DNA from: Phellopilus nigrolimitatus
Taxonomy: Eukaryota > Basidiomycota > Agaricomycetes > Hymenochaetales > Hymenochaetaceae
Assembly: GCA_021029095.1 (NCBI GenBank)
Contig: JAJOHG010000115.1
Location: 22,718 to 86,717 of the forward strand
Direction: 5' to 3'
DNA length: 64,000 nt
Shown: piece after piece, positions 36,401 to 45,926 of the stretch
Layout: each line of letters opens with the position of its first letter
How positions within the stretch are numbered: position 1 is the first letter of the stretch
Notes under the pieces: generated by a model
Database searches by the model: none
What the model saw: only the letters and a program-made list of their open reading frames with translations
Told to the model about the DNA's origin: nothing
Made by a program: the position numbers and the translations under genes

Positions 36401-37762
36401 GAGTTATCCTAAAATTAGGGCCTCAATGACTTCATTTTCTTCCACGAATGTCCGTTCTAGATCTCTAATAATTTTAAAATTTGTTAGTACATCATTCGGG
36501 TCCAGTAGACATTTTCTTCGCTCAAAAGATGGCCATGTATGTATTATTGGGAACAACTATCCAAGGAAAAACATCATTTCCAGGCATTTCCCCCTGTGGA
36601 ACGCGTATAATTATTATTCGGGTGATGTAGAGCTTTACATTAGACAAACGCTGTGGTAAGCATTGTGAGAGTATTTGCTAAAGCATTTGTAGAATGAAAG
36701 CGCTCCGATATTGCTTTAGCTCTCGGTCTTGCCTCCGATCCGAACATCCGAGATATATTTCAGGCTCTGGCTTCTCTTTGTAGATCAATGAATTCCGCTG
36801 TTTATCTAGCTTCGGGTGTGATCCGAGGAGTCGAGGATGCGAGCACCTCTGCAGATTTTGTACATGATCTGATTTGCGCTCTCGCCGGACTGCAAAGCGA
36901 ATTTTTTTTTTTTCTCTTGCATCTCGCAAAAAGTGGCAGCGACAGGCCTTGTTGTGTAGGGGGTTATCACTCTTACCCTGCAGAGCCTTTTTAGCATCTT
37001 TGATGGCGCGTATGGGCAACTGCGGTTCTTGTCAGGTATGCTGTTGTGAAATCATGTCGCCATAGCAGAGATTACAGCTTTTGACCGTTTAGCATGAGGA
37101 CGGAGCATTGGAAGCTGCATTTGGATATTATCTATAGCTCCTAGGATTGGACGCGAATTAGATAACTCTTCAAGAAGGGTCAACATGTCCTCGGCAATCC
37201 GAAGGAGAAAGCAGTGTCTGCTTTCGCCTAATTCTAAAGTTTGGAACGTGAGAGTTATTAGTCTTTCCAACTTGCGACCCTGCAATTGCTGTCAGGTCAC
37301 GGGCCAAGTATCCGAAGGTGAAGAGCAGGGAACGAGCGGTATTGGTTCTAATTCTAGCTTGAGTCGTCCTGTTCTCTTGCTCTCCGTCGGCCATTGTACG
37401 ACCAGCCATCACTGCCACGATCTATACGATCATCCGAGGACAGCACATGCAGGGATTCAAACTTTATCGCTAGTCTGGAGAGTTTGTATTGTCGTAAAAT
37501 TAGAACACTGTTGCAATTGAACGCTACCGGTGGGAGTCCGGACTTGACTTATCACGCTATGTTCTCCACCACGTAAGGTCTTCTTCTTTCCTCAGGCAAT
37601 CTCGGGCCTGTTCGCAGTTCACTTTCACGGCGCGCGAGTGCCTTGGCGAGACTGAATACCGGCGGCTACTTCTTGATACTTCCTACTTATATAAAGACTG
37701 TGAACTCTCAGACTTCCAGCATAACCTCACCCACCCCGACGCCAGCATCGTCATCCAGCGCC
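30415..37762. other. Long gene-poor region
   Basis: These 7.3 kb show no gene I can support. The first 300 bases are the pyrimidine-rich 3' flank of gene A. Short open frames with protein-like stretches occur near 32497-32640, 33420-33620 and 34230-34380, but none shows a family motif, a splice-consistent partner or conservation within the window. The region may hold decayed genes. Confidence 0.5.
37688..37695 (+). promoter_or_regulatory. TATA box of the Zn2Cys6 gene
   Basis: TATATAAA lies 75 bases before the ATG at 37763. It falls inside the open frame that runs in from an upstream ATG at 37643. That argues for 37763 as the real start, because a transcript driven by this box would not contain the upstream ATG. 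Confidence 0.6.
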
Positions 37763-39351
37763 ATGTCTTCTTTCATCGACGCAGCTTCAATTAAAAAGCG
37801 CAAATCTGAGGATGACGCACAAGTACCAGTCGACCATCGCAAGCGTCGCCGCAACAGGACCACTCAGTCTTGCTTAAACTGCCATGGCTCAAAGAGGATG
37901 GTTCGTCGCTTTCCCTTCGCTTCTGCCTTGCATGTGTTGATTTTATCCTAGTGTGATAGGTACATCGTTTGGCACACCGGCGTCGGTTGAGTGCTTACTG
38001 GTCCATTATCGAACAGAAAACGGCCTGCATGTGGTCGCTGCGTGAAGCTTGGCCTGGTACGTCTTCGCTTCGATCACCAATGGGATGATCCGATGCTTAC
38101 CCGCCGTCAATCTGCATCTAGAGCGGAATCTGCGTGTACGAAGTTGATGACGTCAGCCAGAGGTAAGTCGGTCGTTGCACACCCTTGCAACTTTGGATCT
38201 CACGGTGGTCAACTCGTATAGGGACTCAGCTAAGGACGAGACAACGCACCTGAAGGGCCGTATCGCCGAGCTCGAGGGTTTCATTCGCGAATACAAGAAG
38301 AAGCCTCATCCGCGGTGGGCCGCTGACCTGAAGAAGGAGCCGCGCTTTCCGGCTTTGTCGCGTCCGCGCTCGGACACTTCGTCTGATTCTGATAGTCTAT
38401 GTGACATCAAAGACGGACAGTCCTTCGATCCGAATGACACGATATCGAGCGCGACGAGTCCGTCCGGTTCCGAATCTATCCCATCCACTCCGTCAGCTCA
38501 CAGCGATGGGCCCGTCTTCCTCACCAGTCAAGACAGCGTCTCTTCGCTTCTTTTCTCTGGCTCCGACGGAATGCCGTCGCTGTCTGCGGGTCCTTCCATC
38601 ACGTTTGATTCGACGACAGGCTCGGCGGCCGCAGACGACATTGACGCTATCTTTTCCTTCAATGGCGTAGGGCTTTCAAACGATGATAACGAATCTTTCG
38701 AGCGCGTCTTCTCGCAGATAATGCAGCAGGATGCGCACAGGCATGCAGGAGCTATGAGCGAGTGTCAGTGCATGAAGAAGTCGTCTGCATACTCCGTTCT
38801 GCTCGAGCTCGCACCACACGTGCGGAGGGCGCTCGACGCGCTCGTGGCACTACCAGAACACCATGAGACTCGCTTGAATGGCCCGTGTGACTATCTTAAG
38901 CACCTTCAGGGTCTCGATTCCTCGATATCGTGCGTCCCTTACAATTAATCTTTGGCGTAACTTGGGAACAGTTCGACTGATGCGACGCGCTTCTTTCTAC
39001 AGGAATCTCGTCGATTCAGTATCAACGACCCTTTCTTACTCACCATCGTCATACACACAACAAAATATGAAAGTAACGTCTCCCACGACTCTCACGGGCG
39101 ATTCGCCCTTGCAGCGTGTGTGGGCAGCGCGTGAAGCAGCGTACGCGCAGACGACGACGACCTTGGCGCCTGACACCACCGATTCCATTCAGAAGCAAAA
39201 GCAAGCACGAGCGACTGGTGCTTCTCACCTGTGGGGAGCACGAGATCGGGCATCAAGCATGAGTGTGGTCGAACACACCAGCGACATCGACCAATTCATG
39301 ACGTGGGACGCGCCCTCGCGTATCGATTGGCCCAGGACTATTTCTCTTTGA
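37763..39351 (+). CDS. Zn2Cys6 transcription factor with microexon
   Basis: This is a fungal-type zinc-cluster DNA-binding regulator. Six exons give 427 aa: 37763-37900, 37952-37959, 38017-38056, 38122-38162, 38222-38929 and 39003-39351. The zinc cluster is Cys37-x2-Cys40-x6-Cys47-x6-Cys54-x2-Cys57-x8-Cys66 (SCLNCHGSKRM, CDRKRP, ACGRCVKLGL, GICVYEVDD), preceded by a basic RKRRRNR stretch. Exon 2 is only 8 nt and supplies the third cysteine and the next Asp; without it the cluster and the frame are lost. The segment after the cluster (LKGRIAELEGFIREYKKKPH) fits the usual short dimerisation helix. A Ser/Thr/Asp-rich acidic region and a C-terminal helix (ALDALVALPEHHE) follow. No fungal-TF middle homology region is evident. 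The target genes are unknown. Confidence 0.88.
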
Positions 39352-40469
39352 ATGTAAGCCCTTACGACTTCTCCGCGTGTTATTATATGAACCTGATGGA
39401 TTAACTTTCAATTCTTAGTTAGTTAAGCTAGAAGTGCGAGTGACGGACAGAATAGAGGAACTATGAACATGTATTAATACCTATGGCCTTGTCCATCTTT
39501 TTTCCTTGGTTGTCTGCTTTCTTAAGCATTATATTTTTGAGTCTATACATACACAGTAGCGATATATTTTGCTTGTACAATTCATCGGATGAATATTCTT
39601 CCTAAAAAAGCGTTGTGTAACAATAGCCAAAAGCTTCTGTATATCATTACGCGGGAGAAAAACTTACTCATGCTTAATTGGGAATTGGCGAGATCAACGC
39701 TCGCTCGTGGTTGGTCGCCGCAAATTAGAGTGTATCTTATCGAAGCGAGATAGCGGATTCCGCTTGATATTCAAAGGGAGCGCTGTCAGTGCTAGAATGC
39801 ATACGAGAGGAAGTATCATAGTTTGAATGTCAAGGCTAGAAGCCACCGTATGCAACCAAGCAGTAGAGACGCGCGATTGTTTTTCAATCTGCGAGGGCCC
39901 TGTATACTGGCACAAGTGAAAACTCCAGACATAAGCGCCCCAGGTATCCAGGGAGTATAGTGACTAAGTGAGAAAATAATAGCGAGTGAATCCCAGGACT
40001 GACGAAGGTCCCATTAAAAAGAAAAATATACGCTCAACTTGGAAATCGATCAAAACAGTGTGGTTATGTGCATCTTGCGGACTTATTACGATTCCTGTAA
40101 GGGAAGCGTTCTTTCTACCTGAGCGTTTTCACCCCCAGTGGCTGTGTAGCGTGTCACGGTCACTATTACAAAAATGAGCCGGCAAGTGCCGGAATGTGTA
40201 CAAAAAGTGTACAAAACATTTTGTTACAGGGGGGGGTTCGCATCGCCACATAGCACCGCCACACGTCACGCTCTTCCTCACGAGCTTTCCGCTTCGAATT
40301 TCCCTCCTTTTTATTTTAAATCCGCTCGTACGGTCTTTTTGTCTTTTCTGACGGGATGGCCAGTCTCTTGGCTAGGCTTGCATATAATTTTTTTGTGATT
40401 ATTTCGTTCCTAGACTTGATGAAAAATCGTTCGGTTGCGCGCTCCCTGCGTGACGCCTGTTTCCATCCG
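39352..40469. other. Intergenic region
   Basis: No gene is seen. Near 40195-40220 there is a GTGTACAAA pair next to an eight-base G run; similar GTGTACAA motifs occur near 15735-15765 and 27165-27215. The right end runs into the degraded HIR1 fragment. Confidence 0.5.
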
Positions 40470-41784
40470 CACAAAGACGTTTGGCAGACGAAGAGGGTGC
40501 GCCCACTCGTCGTCGCCAAGGACGTCTTCGCGCGCCAGATCATGGACTTCGCCTGGGTCGTCGACAACCTCACGCTCTACGCCGTCTCCTCCAACGGCAC
40601 CCTTACCGTCTTCGCGTCCAACCCGCCGAGCTCGAGGGCATCGCCCCCGCGGACGCGCAGCGCCTCTACCTTGCCAAGTTCGGCTTTGTGACCCCGCCCC
40701 TCCCTGCGGGCTTCGCGCACCGCGCGGGCGGCGCCGGAGCCGGCTGCAAGACGCCCCCGCTCACGCCGCCCCCGGTGCAGCAGAACGGCTTCGACCACGC
40801 CCCGCCCGCGGGCCCCGGCGAGCACGTCACCACGCTCGTCGCGTGCCGCGTGCCCAAGGACAGGCGCCGCGTGCAGCCTACCTTCCTCGGCTCGCTCGGG
40901 GCGAACGGCACCAGCACCGGCGACGCGCCCGCACCCGCGCCTCCCAGTATCACCATCAACACGATCCCTGTGCCCCCGCCCGCATCGGCCTCCGCGTCCT
41001 CGACGGGCTTCGGCGCCGGCATGGACCTCAACCTCAGCCTCGACTTCGGGCTGGGCGTGGACACGGACATGGCCGTGCCCATCAGTGCACTCGACACGCG
41101 CGGGCAGCGCGCCGGGCGGGGCGACGTCGCCGTCTCGTACGGCGGGAGGAGAACGGCGGGGAGGAGAACGGCGGGAAGCCCGCGCCCCCGCCGAAAGCGC
41201 GCACGCTCGGCGGGGACCGACCGCGCGACCGCGACGCCGCAGGGCAAGAGGTGCACGAGATCCGCTGGGAGGGCGCCGGCGCGTCCGCGTCCGCGCTGGG
41301 GCTGCAGGGGCTGGGCTTAGGATTGGGGCCAGGGAATGGGATTGGGCCGGTCGCGGGGCTGGAGGCCCCGAGCCTGAAGACGTTCCTCGAGGCGCGCGTG
41401 AAGGAGACGGGGGACATGCTCGAGGAGCGCAACTCGGAGGACGGGAGCGGTGTGGCTTTTTCTCTTATGTTCTCTCCTCTCGTGCCTGACTCACCGTGCA
41501 GAGTCGAGCGAGGTGTCATTCTTCGCCGCGAAGGAGAAGAGCATGCAGTGGCTCGATTATCTCTCCGCTCGCATGCTGCGCGTGTGCGCGAGCGCCCGTT
41601 TTGCGCCGTCGCGCTCGAGGACGGCGCGCTGCATGTGTACTTGCCCACGCGCAGACGGTGCGTTCCCGCTCTCCTCTTTTTTCCGTCTCGTTATTCAGCC
41701 GATACATACACGCAGGATCATGCCGATGTTCGCACTCAGCGCGCCGGCTGCGTTCCTCGATGCGGCGAAGAATTTCCTCATGGC
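40470..41784 (+). pseudogene. HIR1: HIRA/HIR1 histone chaperone fragment
   Basis: This is a decayed piece of the HIRA/Hir1 subunit of the HIR nucleosome-assembly complex. Recognisable blocks in order are the end of the WD40 propeller (RPLVVAKDVFARQIMDFAWV, LTLYAVSSNGTLTVF), PAELEGIAPADAQRLYLAKF, the linker B-domain-like RVQPTFLGSLG, KTFLEARVKETGDMLEERN, and the C-terminal Hira domain (SSEVSFFAAKEKSMQWLDYL, FCAVALEDGALHVYLPTRR, IMPMFALSAPAAFLDAAKNF). These lie in three reading frames. One-base shifts are needed near 40620, 41145 and 41600, while two introns (near 41450-41500 and 41660-41720) still look spliceable. The N-terminal WD repeats are missing and the 3' end stops exactly at the LTR at 41785. 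A functional HIR1 must lie elsewhere in the genome, since the gene is widely conserved. Confidence 0.75.
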
Positions 41785-42448
41785 GGTTTACGAGACCCTT
41801 TCGGGCAAGTAGCGCAGACGGTCGAAGACAGCCCACAGGGTTCGGGGAATCTACGGTGCCTTGATCAAGAAGAGAGAAAAGCCGACAGGGGGACTCAACA
41901 CTGGGACGACGCGACGCTAACTCGCTCCCTCTCTATCGATGCTGTCGAGACGGCGACCCAGTGGTGTCGTGGTCGCGGACCGTTCGGGATGGACGACGGT
42001 GTCGAGTAAGGTTCAGAACTGAAGACGGAGTCGAGAAACGGATCAAGTGTCGATCGCGAAGTCAAGAAGAGCGAACGGGAGGTCGAGAAGAGAGAAGATG
42101 AGAAGTGTGTGTCAATCCTATTCAGTGTCGTGATCGCGAAGGGGAAGACCCCCCTACAAAGATGCCTCTATCTCGACTAAATACCGAATCCCGTTTCTGT
42201 CTACGGTCCGTGCGCGATCCCAGTAAGGTAACTGAACAAAGAGTGCCCCGCGATGTCTCCGCGACTCGACTCATCATCCCTGTGTCATACGCGTCGATCC
42301 TCGGTCCTTCGTCCGCGTCCGCGATCGCGCTCGATCCTCTATCCGCGTCCGTACTCGTCCTCAATCCTCAATCCGTCTCTATGCTCAACCGCGGTCCTGT
42401 ACCCGTTCCGCGACGATATCGGAAGGTAGCCAGTGGTACACTGGTACA
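41785..42448 (-). repeat. 3' LTR of Gypsy element 1
   Basis: This 664-bp copy matches 57697-58359 in direct orientation. In element orientation it begins TGTACCAGTG and is immediately preceded by the polypurine tract. The outer side abuts the HIR1 fragment. It contains the imperfect palindrome CCAGTG-GTA-CACTGG at its inner end. Confidence 0.95.
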
Positions 42449-42460
42449 CCTCCCCCTGAC
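42449..42460 (-). promoter_or_regulatory. Polypurine tract
   Basis: Read on the minus strand, a purine run ending in AGGGGGAGG directly abuts the TGTACC start of the 3' LTR. It is the expected primer for plus-strand DNA synthesis. Confidence 0.8.
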
Positions 42461-42517
42461 TTTGAAATAGTGACCATCCTTGGTCACTGCCGTGCGGGCG
42501 AGACGAGGGTGCGTGAT

Positions 42518-43225
42518 TTACTCGAGGTCGATGGTAATGAGGTCGCTGTTGGCAGGCGCGGGGTCGCAGGGAGGGGTAGGAGCGGGTGTGGCTTCCACGT
42601 CGGTGTCATCCTCGTCATGGGGGTCGTCGTAATCGTCCTCGTCGTGATTGTCGTCGAGTATGGAGACCCCGAGGATAGAGGGACCCGGGATGCGAAGGCC
42701 GGCATATTCCTCGAGCACGCGGAGGCGGCGGAAAATTTCTGAGGTCGCGACGTTGGTAAACTCGGCGTCGAGAACGGCGCGTGGGTTATCTTCGATTCCG
42801 AGACGACGGTAAAGGGCTTCGACAACGTCGTCAACGCGGTCGAAACCGATTGCGGCGAGAGCGCAGTTGTGGCCGACCTCTTCGAGGAAGAGGCGACGGA
42901 GCTCGTTCTGAGTATGGCGGAGGCGGTGGGGACTGACGCGGGGTATAATCTGTGGATAGCGGTGGAAGAGCGCGCTAATAAAGCTCCTCCATGGGTCACG
43001 GGGGTCGACGGCGATCGAGAGCCAGGTTGCGGAGAACGGGGGTCCTGCATAGTCGATCGCGAGCTGGATCATAGTGGTGTCGTCGACGCGGCTGAGGGTC
43101 GCGAACCATGCAGTCGAGATGAGAAACTCCGGAAGCGTAAGAGGCAAACCGAGTGGGGAAGGAGCGTCGATCGCGCCGAAGAGAGGAAGGCTGGGGGTGG
43201 GAATGGGGATGGGCTGAGGAAGCAT
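42518..43225 (-). CDS. Accessory ORF downstream of pol, unrecognised
   Basis: This 235-aa ORF lies on the same strand as pol but separated from it by 2.7 kb, just before the polypurine tract. The start at 43225 was chosen because it gives a well-formed protein (MLPQPIPIPTPSLPLFGAID) with a TATATA box about 100 bases upstream at 43325-43330; the frame stays open further upstream to 43792 with Arg/Pro-rich shadow-like sequence. Visible features are a hydrophobic LPEFLISTAWFATLSRVDD, WLSIAVDPRDPWRSFISALF, two helix-rich segments (RHTQNELRRLFLEEVGH, VDDVVEALYRRLGIEDN) and a very acidic C-terminus. There is no membrane segment, so it is not obviously envelope-like. It could be a gag-related or regulatory protein. 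I do not recognise the family, and the second element shows no counterpart. Confidence 0.55.
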   Translation of the reverse strand: MLPQPIPIPTPSLPLFGAIDAPSPLGLPLTLPEFLISTAWFATLSRVDDTTMIQLAIDYAGPPFSATWLSIAVDPRDPWRSFISALFHRYPQIIPRVSPHRLRHTQNELRRLFLEEVGHNCALAAIGFDRVDDVVEALYRRLGIEDNPRAVLDAEFTNVATSEIFRRLRVLEEYAGLRIPGPSILGVSILDDNHDEDDYDDPHDEDDTDVEATPAPTPPCDPAPANSDLITIDLE

Positions 43226-43690
43226 GATGGTCGCGGAGATGTCGAGAAGGTTGAGTGCCGTAAGGGAGGGCGAAGGGTTGGTTGCGGAGGGGATCGCGGG
43301 GTGTGCCGGGTCGCGTAGAGGTGCTATATAGTTGCTTGTGGAAGTCTCCGAGGTAGGATGATTGGCGAGGATCGGCAGGGATCGGCGTGATGAGCCAGTG
43401 ATGGGTCCCGGGGATTGCCGCGAGTTTAGCACGCGCGTGGAGCGAGTGTAGACAATGCGGCGGGGACTTAGAGATTGGCGGAGTGGATGATGTAAGCGTG
43501 GCTTAGTCAGTTGATGGACCGGTGGGCCGGGGCCTGGAGTGTGCCGGACGGGATCAAATGAGTGGAGTCGAAATGGAAAAGGTTCCGTCGGATAGGGTCG
43601 AGTTATGTAATAGAAGCGTCGCGTGTGGCGGCTTAAATTGCGCCCTTGGCGTTTGACGGCGACCAAGTTTTTCTTTCCTTGACCACCACC

Positions 43691-45198
43691 ATGGCGAACA
43701 CACCCCCCGCAACACAGCCAGAAGCGAGCCGGGCGGCGCGGGACCTTCGCGCCCACCTTCGGCGTGCGAGCGCGCGACTTAAGGAGTCGCACGAAGCTCT
43801 CGACCCCGAGGAGGTGGAGGCGGGCGTTCGCGGCGCGCGCGAGGCGATGGTGAGTGTCGTGACGACTGTAGTGTTAGTGGTTTGCTAACCGTGTTTGTTT
43901 AAACTTTGTAGGAGCATGTTTTTACCGCGTTCGTGCGCGACAGGAACGGTGAGGCGCCGTTCGCGCACGGTGAGCTCACCGACTTGGCCGCGGAGGCGAA
44001 GCCCATCCGCGACGCGCTGCGACTGGCGGAGGCGGCCTTTGACCGGGTGCCCGCGGAGTCCGTCGAGCCTGAGGTGCGCGTGAAGGAGGAGCCGAAGACG
44101 GCGGAGGAGGTAAGTGCGCGGCTGGCTGGGGTTGACGCGGCTAACGTGGGTTTTTAGATAATGTCGAAGGCTCGCTCGACAGCAAGGTCGAGCGCGACAC
44201 CAGGTCCGGGGTCGGCGGCGGGGTCTGGACGCAAGTGTGGCGCGTCGTCGTCGCCAGACCGTGACGCGCGAGGGGTCAAGCGCGTGGCGACCGACCGGGC
44301 GGACGACGGCCGCGACGCAGGTGCCTCCGCGACGGGCGAGGGGGAGAAGACGGCGCCCCCCGCTACGGGCGGAGAGGAGAAGACGGCGGCCCCGGCGACG
44401 GGCGAGAACGTGAAGACGGCGGCCCCCGCGACGGGCGGGGACGAGGAGACGGCGGCCCCCGCGACGGGCGGGGACGAGGAGACGGCGGCCCCCGCGACGG
44501 GCGGGGACGAGGAGACGGCGGCCCCCGCGACGGGCGGGGGCGAGAAGACGGCGGCCCCCGCGACGTGCGGGGGCGAGAAGACGGCGGCCCCCGCGACGGG
44601 CGGGGTGTTGCCAGGGAAGGGCCTTCGACCGCGTCCGCGCACGCGGGTCGAGGTCGTCGTTCCACCAGTAAGTCGTGATGTTTTTCTATATATTCTTGCT
44701 GAATGTCTGAAGCTGGCGCAGGCTGAGGCCGAGAAGGCCCGTCGCGCGGGACGGAGCGAGGCCGAGGTAGCGAGGGCGCGGGAGGCGGCCGAGGCGGACC
44801 TGGCGTCCCTCGCCGTTAAGGACGCCGTTGTTGCGCCCGAGGTCGACTACGTGCCGAGCGACGGGGACGGTTCCGGAGAGGAGGAGGACGACGCGACCCT
44901 CGACGCCCGTCTGCGCGCACTGGACACGCGCGTTCCGTGCGACCGGTGCGTCGCGCTCAAGGTCGCGTGCGTGCGCGTCTTCGGCGCGGTCTGTGCGGTG
45001 TGCAAGCGCAAGGGCACCGGCTGCACCGTCGGGAACTACCGGACGTCGCCGCTGTCGGCGAAGCGGCTGGGACCGGATGTCGCGGCACCGAAACCGAAGG
45101 CGAAGGCGGCGTCAACCCGGCGCGGTACGGGGGTAAAGGACGAGGAATGGGACGGGGCGGAGGGGCCGGCTGCGACGGGCAAGGGAAGGGCCGCGTGA
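43691..45198 (+). CDS. Antisense Zn2Cys6-like accessory protein 1
   Basis: This spliced gene lies inside the Gypsy element but on the opposite strand, tail-to-tail with pol. Exons 43691-43849, 43912-44109, 44158-44667 and 44722-45198 give 447 aa; the last intron is in frame and may be retained. The N-terminal part is a helix-rich domain (LRAHLRRASARLKESHEALD, then EHVFTAFVRDRNGEAPFAHG). Next come eight copies of an 11-residue repeat (EETAAPATGGD), a coiled region (AEAEKARRAGRSEAEVARAR), and a cysteine cluster from about residue 362 with spacing C-x2-C-x6-C-x7-C-x2-C-x6-C, the Zn2Cys6 consensus, followed by basic sequence. Downstream, 45199-45569 stays open in another frame (AARVAQLGLAEFAQAAADAK) and may be a missed final exon or the result of a frameshift. 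Related genes are at 59387-60603 and 58360-58925. A DNA-binding role is inferred from the cysteine pattern. Confidence 0.68.
44338..44604. repeat. 33-bp tandem repeat, about 8 copies
   Basis: Eight head-to-tail copies of a 33-bp GC-rich unit encode the 11-residue repeat EETAAPATGGD and variants in the accessory protein. Three central copies are nearly identical, which points to recent expansion. One copy carries a Gly-to-Cys change (PATCG). Confidence 0.9.
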
Positions 45199-45569
45199 CG
45201 CTGAAGGTGAAGGACGAGCCGGTGGGGAAGGGGGAGAAGCGCCAGCCGCGTCCGCGCGCAGCGTATGGGATGGCGTCGGAGCCGCGAGAGCTCCCGCCGT
45301 CGATGAACGTGGGATCGCCGGTCGCGGGCCCTTCGCGGGTGACGCGTGCGAGCGCTGCGACGGAGCGCGCGGGGCCGAGCGAGCGCCACGTCCGCGATGC
45401 CATCCTCATCCCCGAGGAGGACATCGTGGGCGCGCTCTCGTCGCTGACACGGCTGTCGTCGGCCGCGCGGGTCGCACAGTTGGGCCTGGCCGAGTTCGCG
45501 CAGGCGGCGGCGGACGCGAAGGTGGGGCTCGGGAGGATCATGAAGCCCGGACCGCCGGATGGTCTGTAG

Positions 45570-45926
45570 AGCGTGGTCGGGGCGGAAAAAAAAAAACTTT
45601 TTGGGTCACGGTTTTTGTTTCTTTGGTTTTCTTGGTAGAGCGTCTTGTATTAGATTTATAATACGCTTGCGTAATGTAGAATAATACGCTCTTTCTTGTC
45701 TTTGGTGAGTGGTGCGTATCGCGATGGGAGTGTGAGTGTCGAGGCTTTGATCGCGATGTGTGCGTGTGAGGGTCGTGTCGATCTGCGACCCGGAAAACGT
45801 CTTCTCGGGCTGTGAGGAATATGCTAAGTCGGACTTGTTATGTGTCGATCGAGTAGCAGCATAAGCGACGTGTATTGCATGAGTTTTATGGATGGAGACA
45901 GTGGGACTACAGGGTTTGTTTTCTGT
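45570..45926. other. Tail-to-tail spacer between accessory gene and pol
   Basis: No gene is seen. An A run at about 45583-45596 and T-rich sequence follow the accessory gene, consistent with transcript end signals for the two convergent units. Confidence 0.5.

Noticed and set aside
40435..42009. A 524-codon plus-strand open frame
   Set aside because: It is an Arg/Ala/Pro-rich shadow of the HIR1 fragment and runs across the LTR boundary at 41785, so it cannot be a conserved gene.
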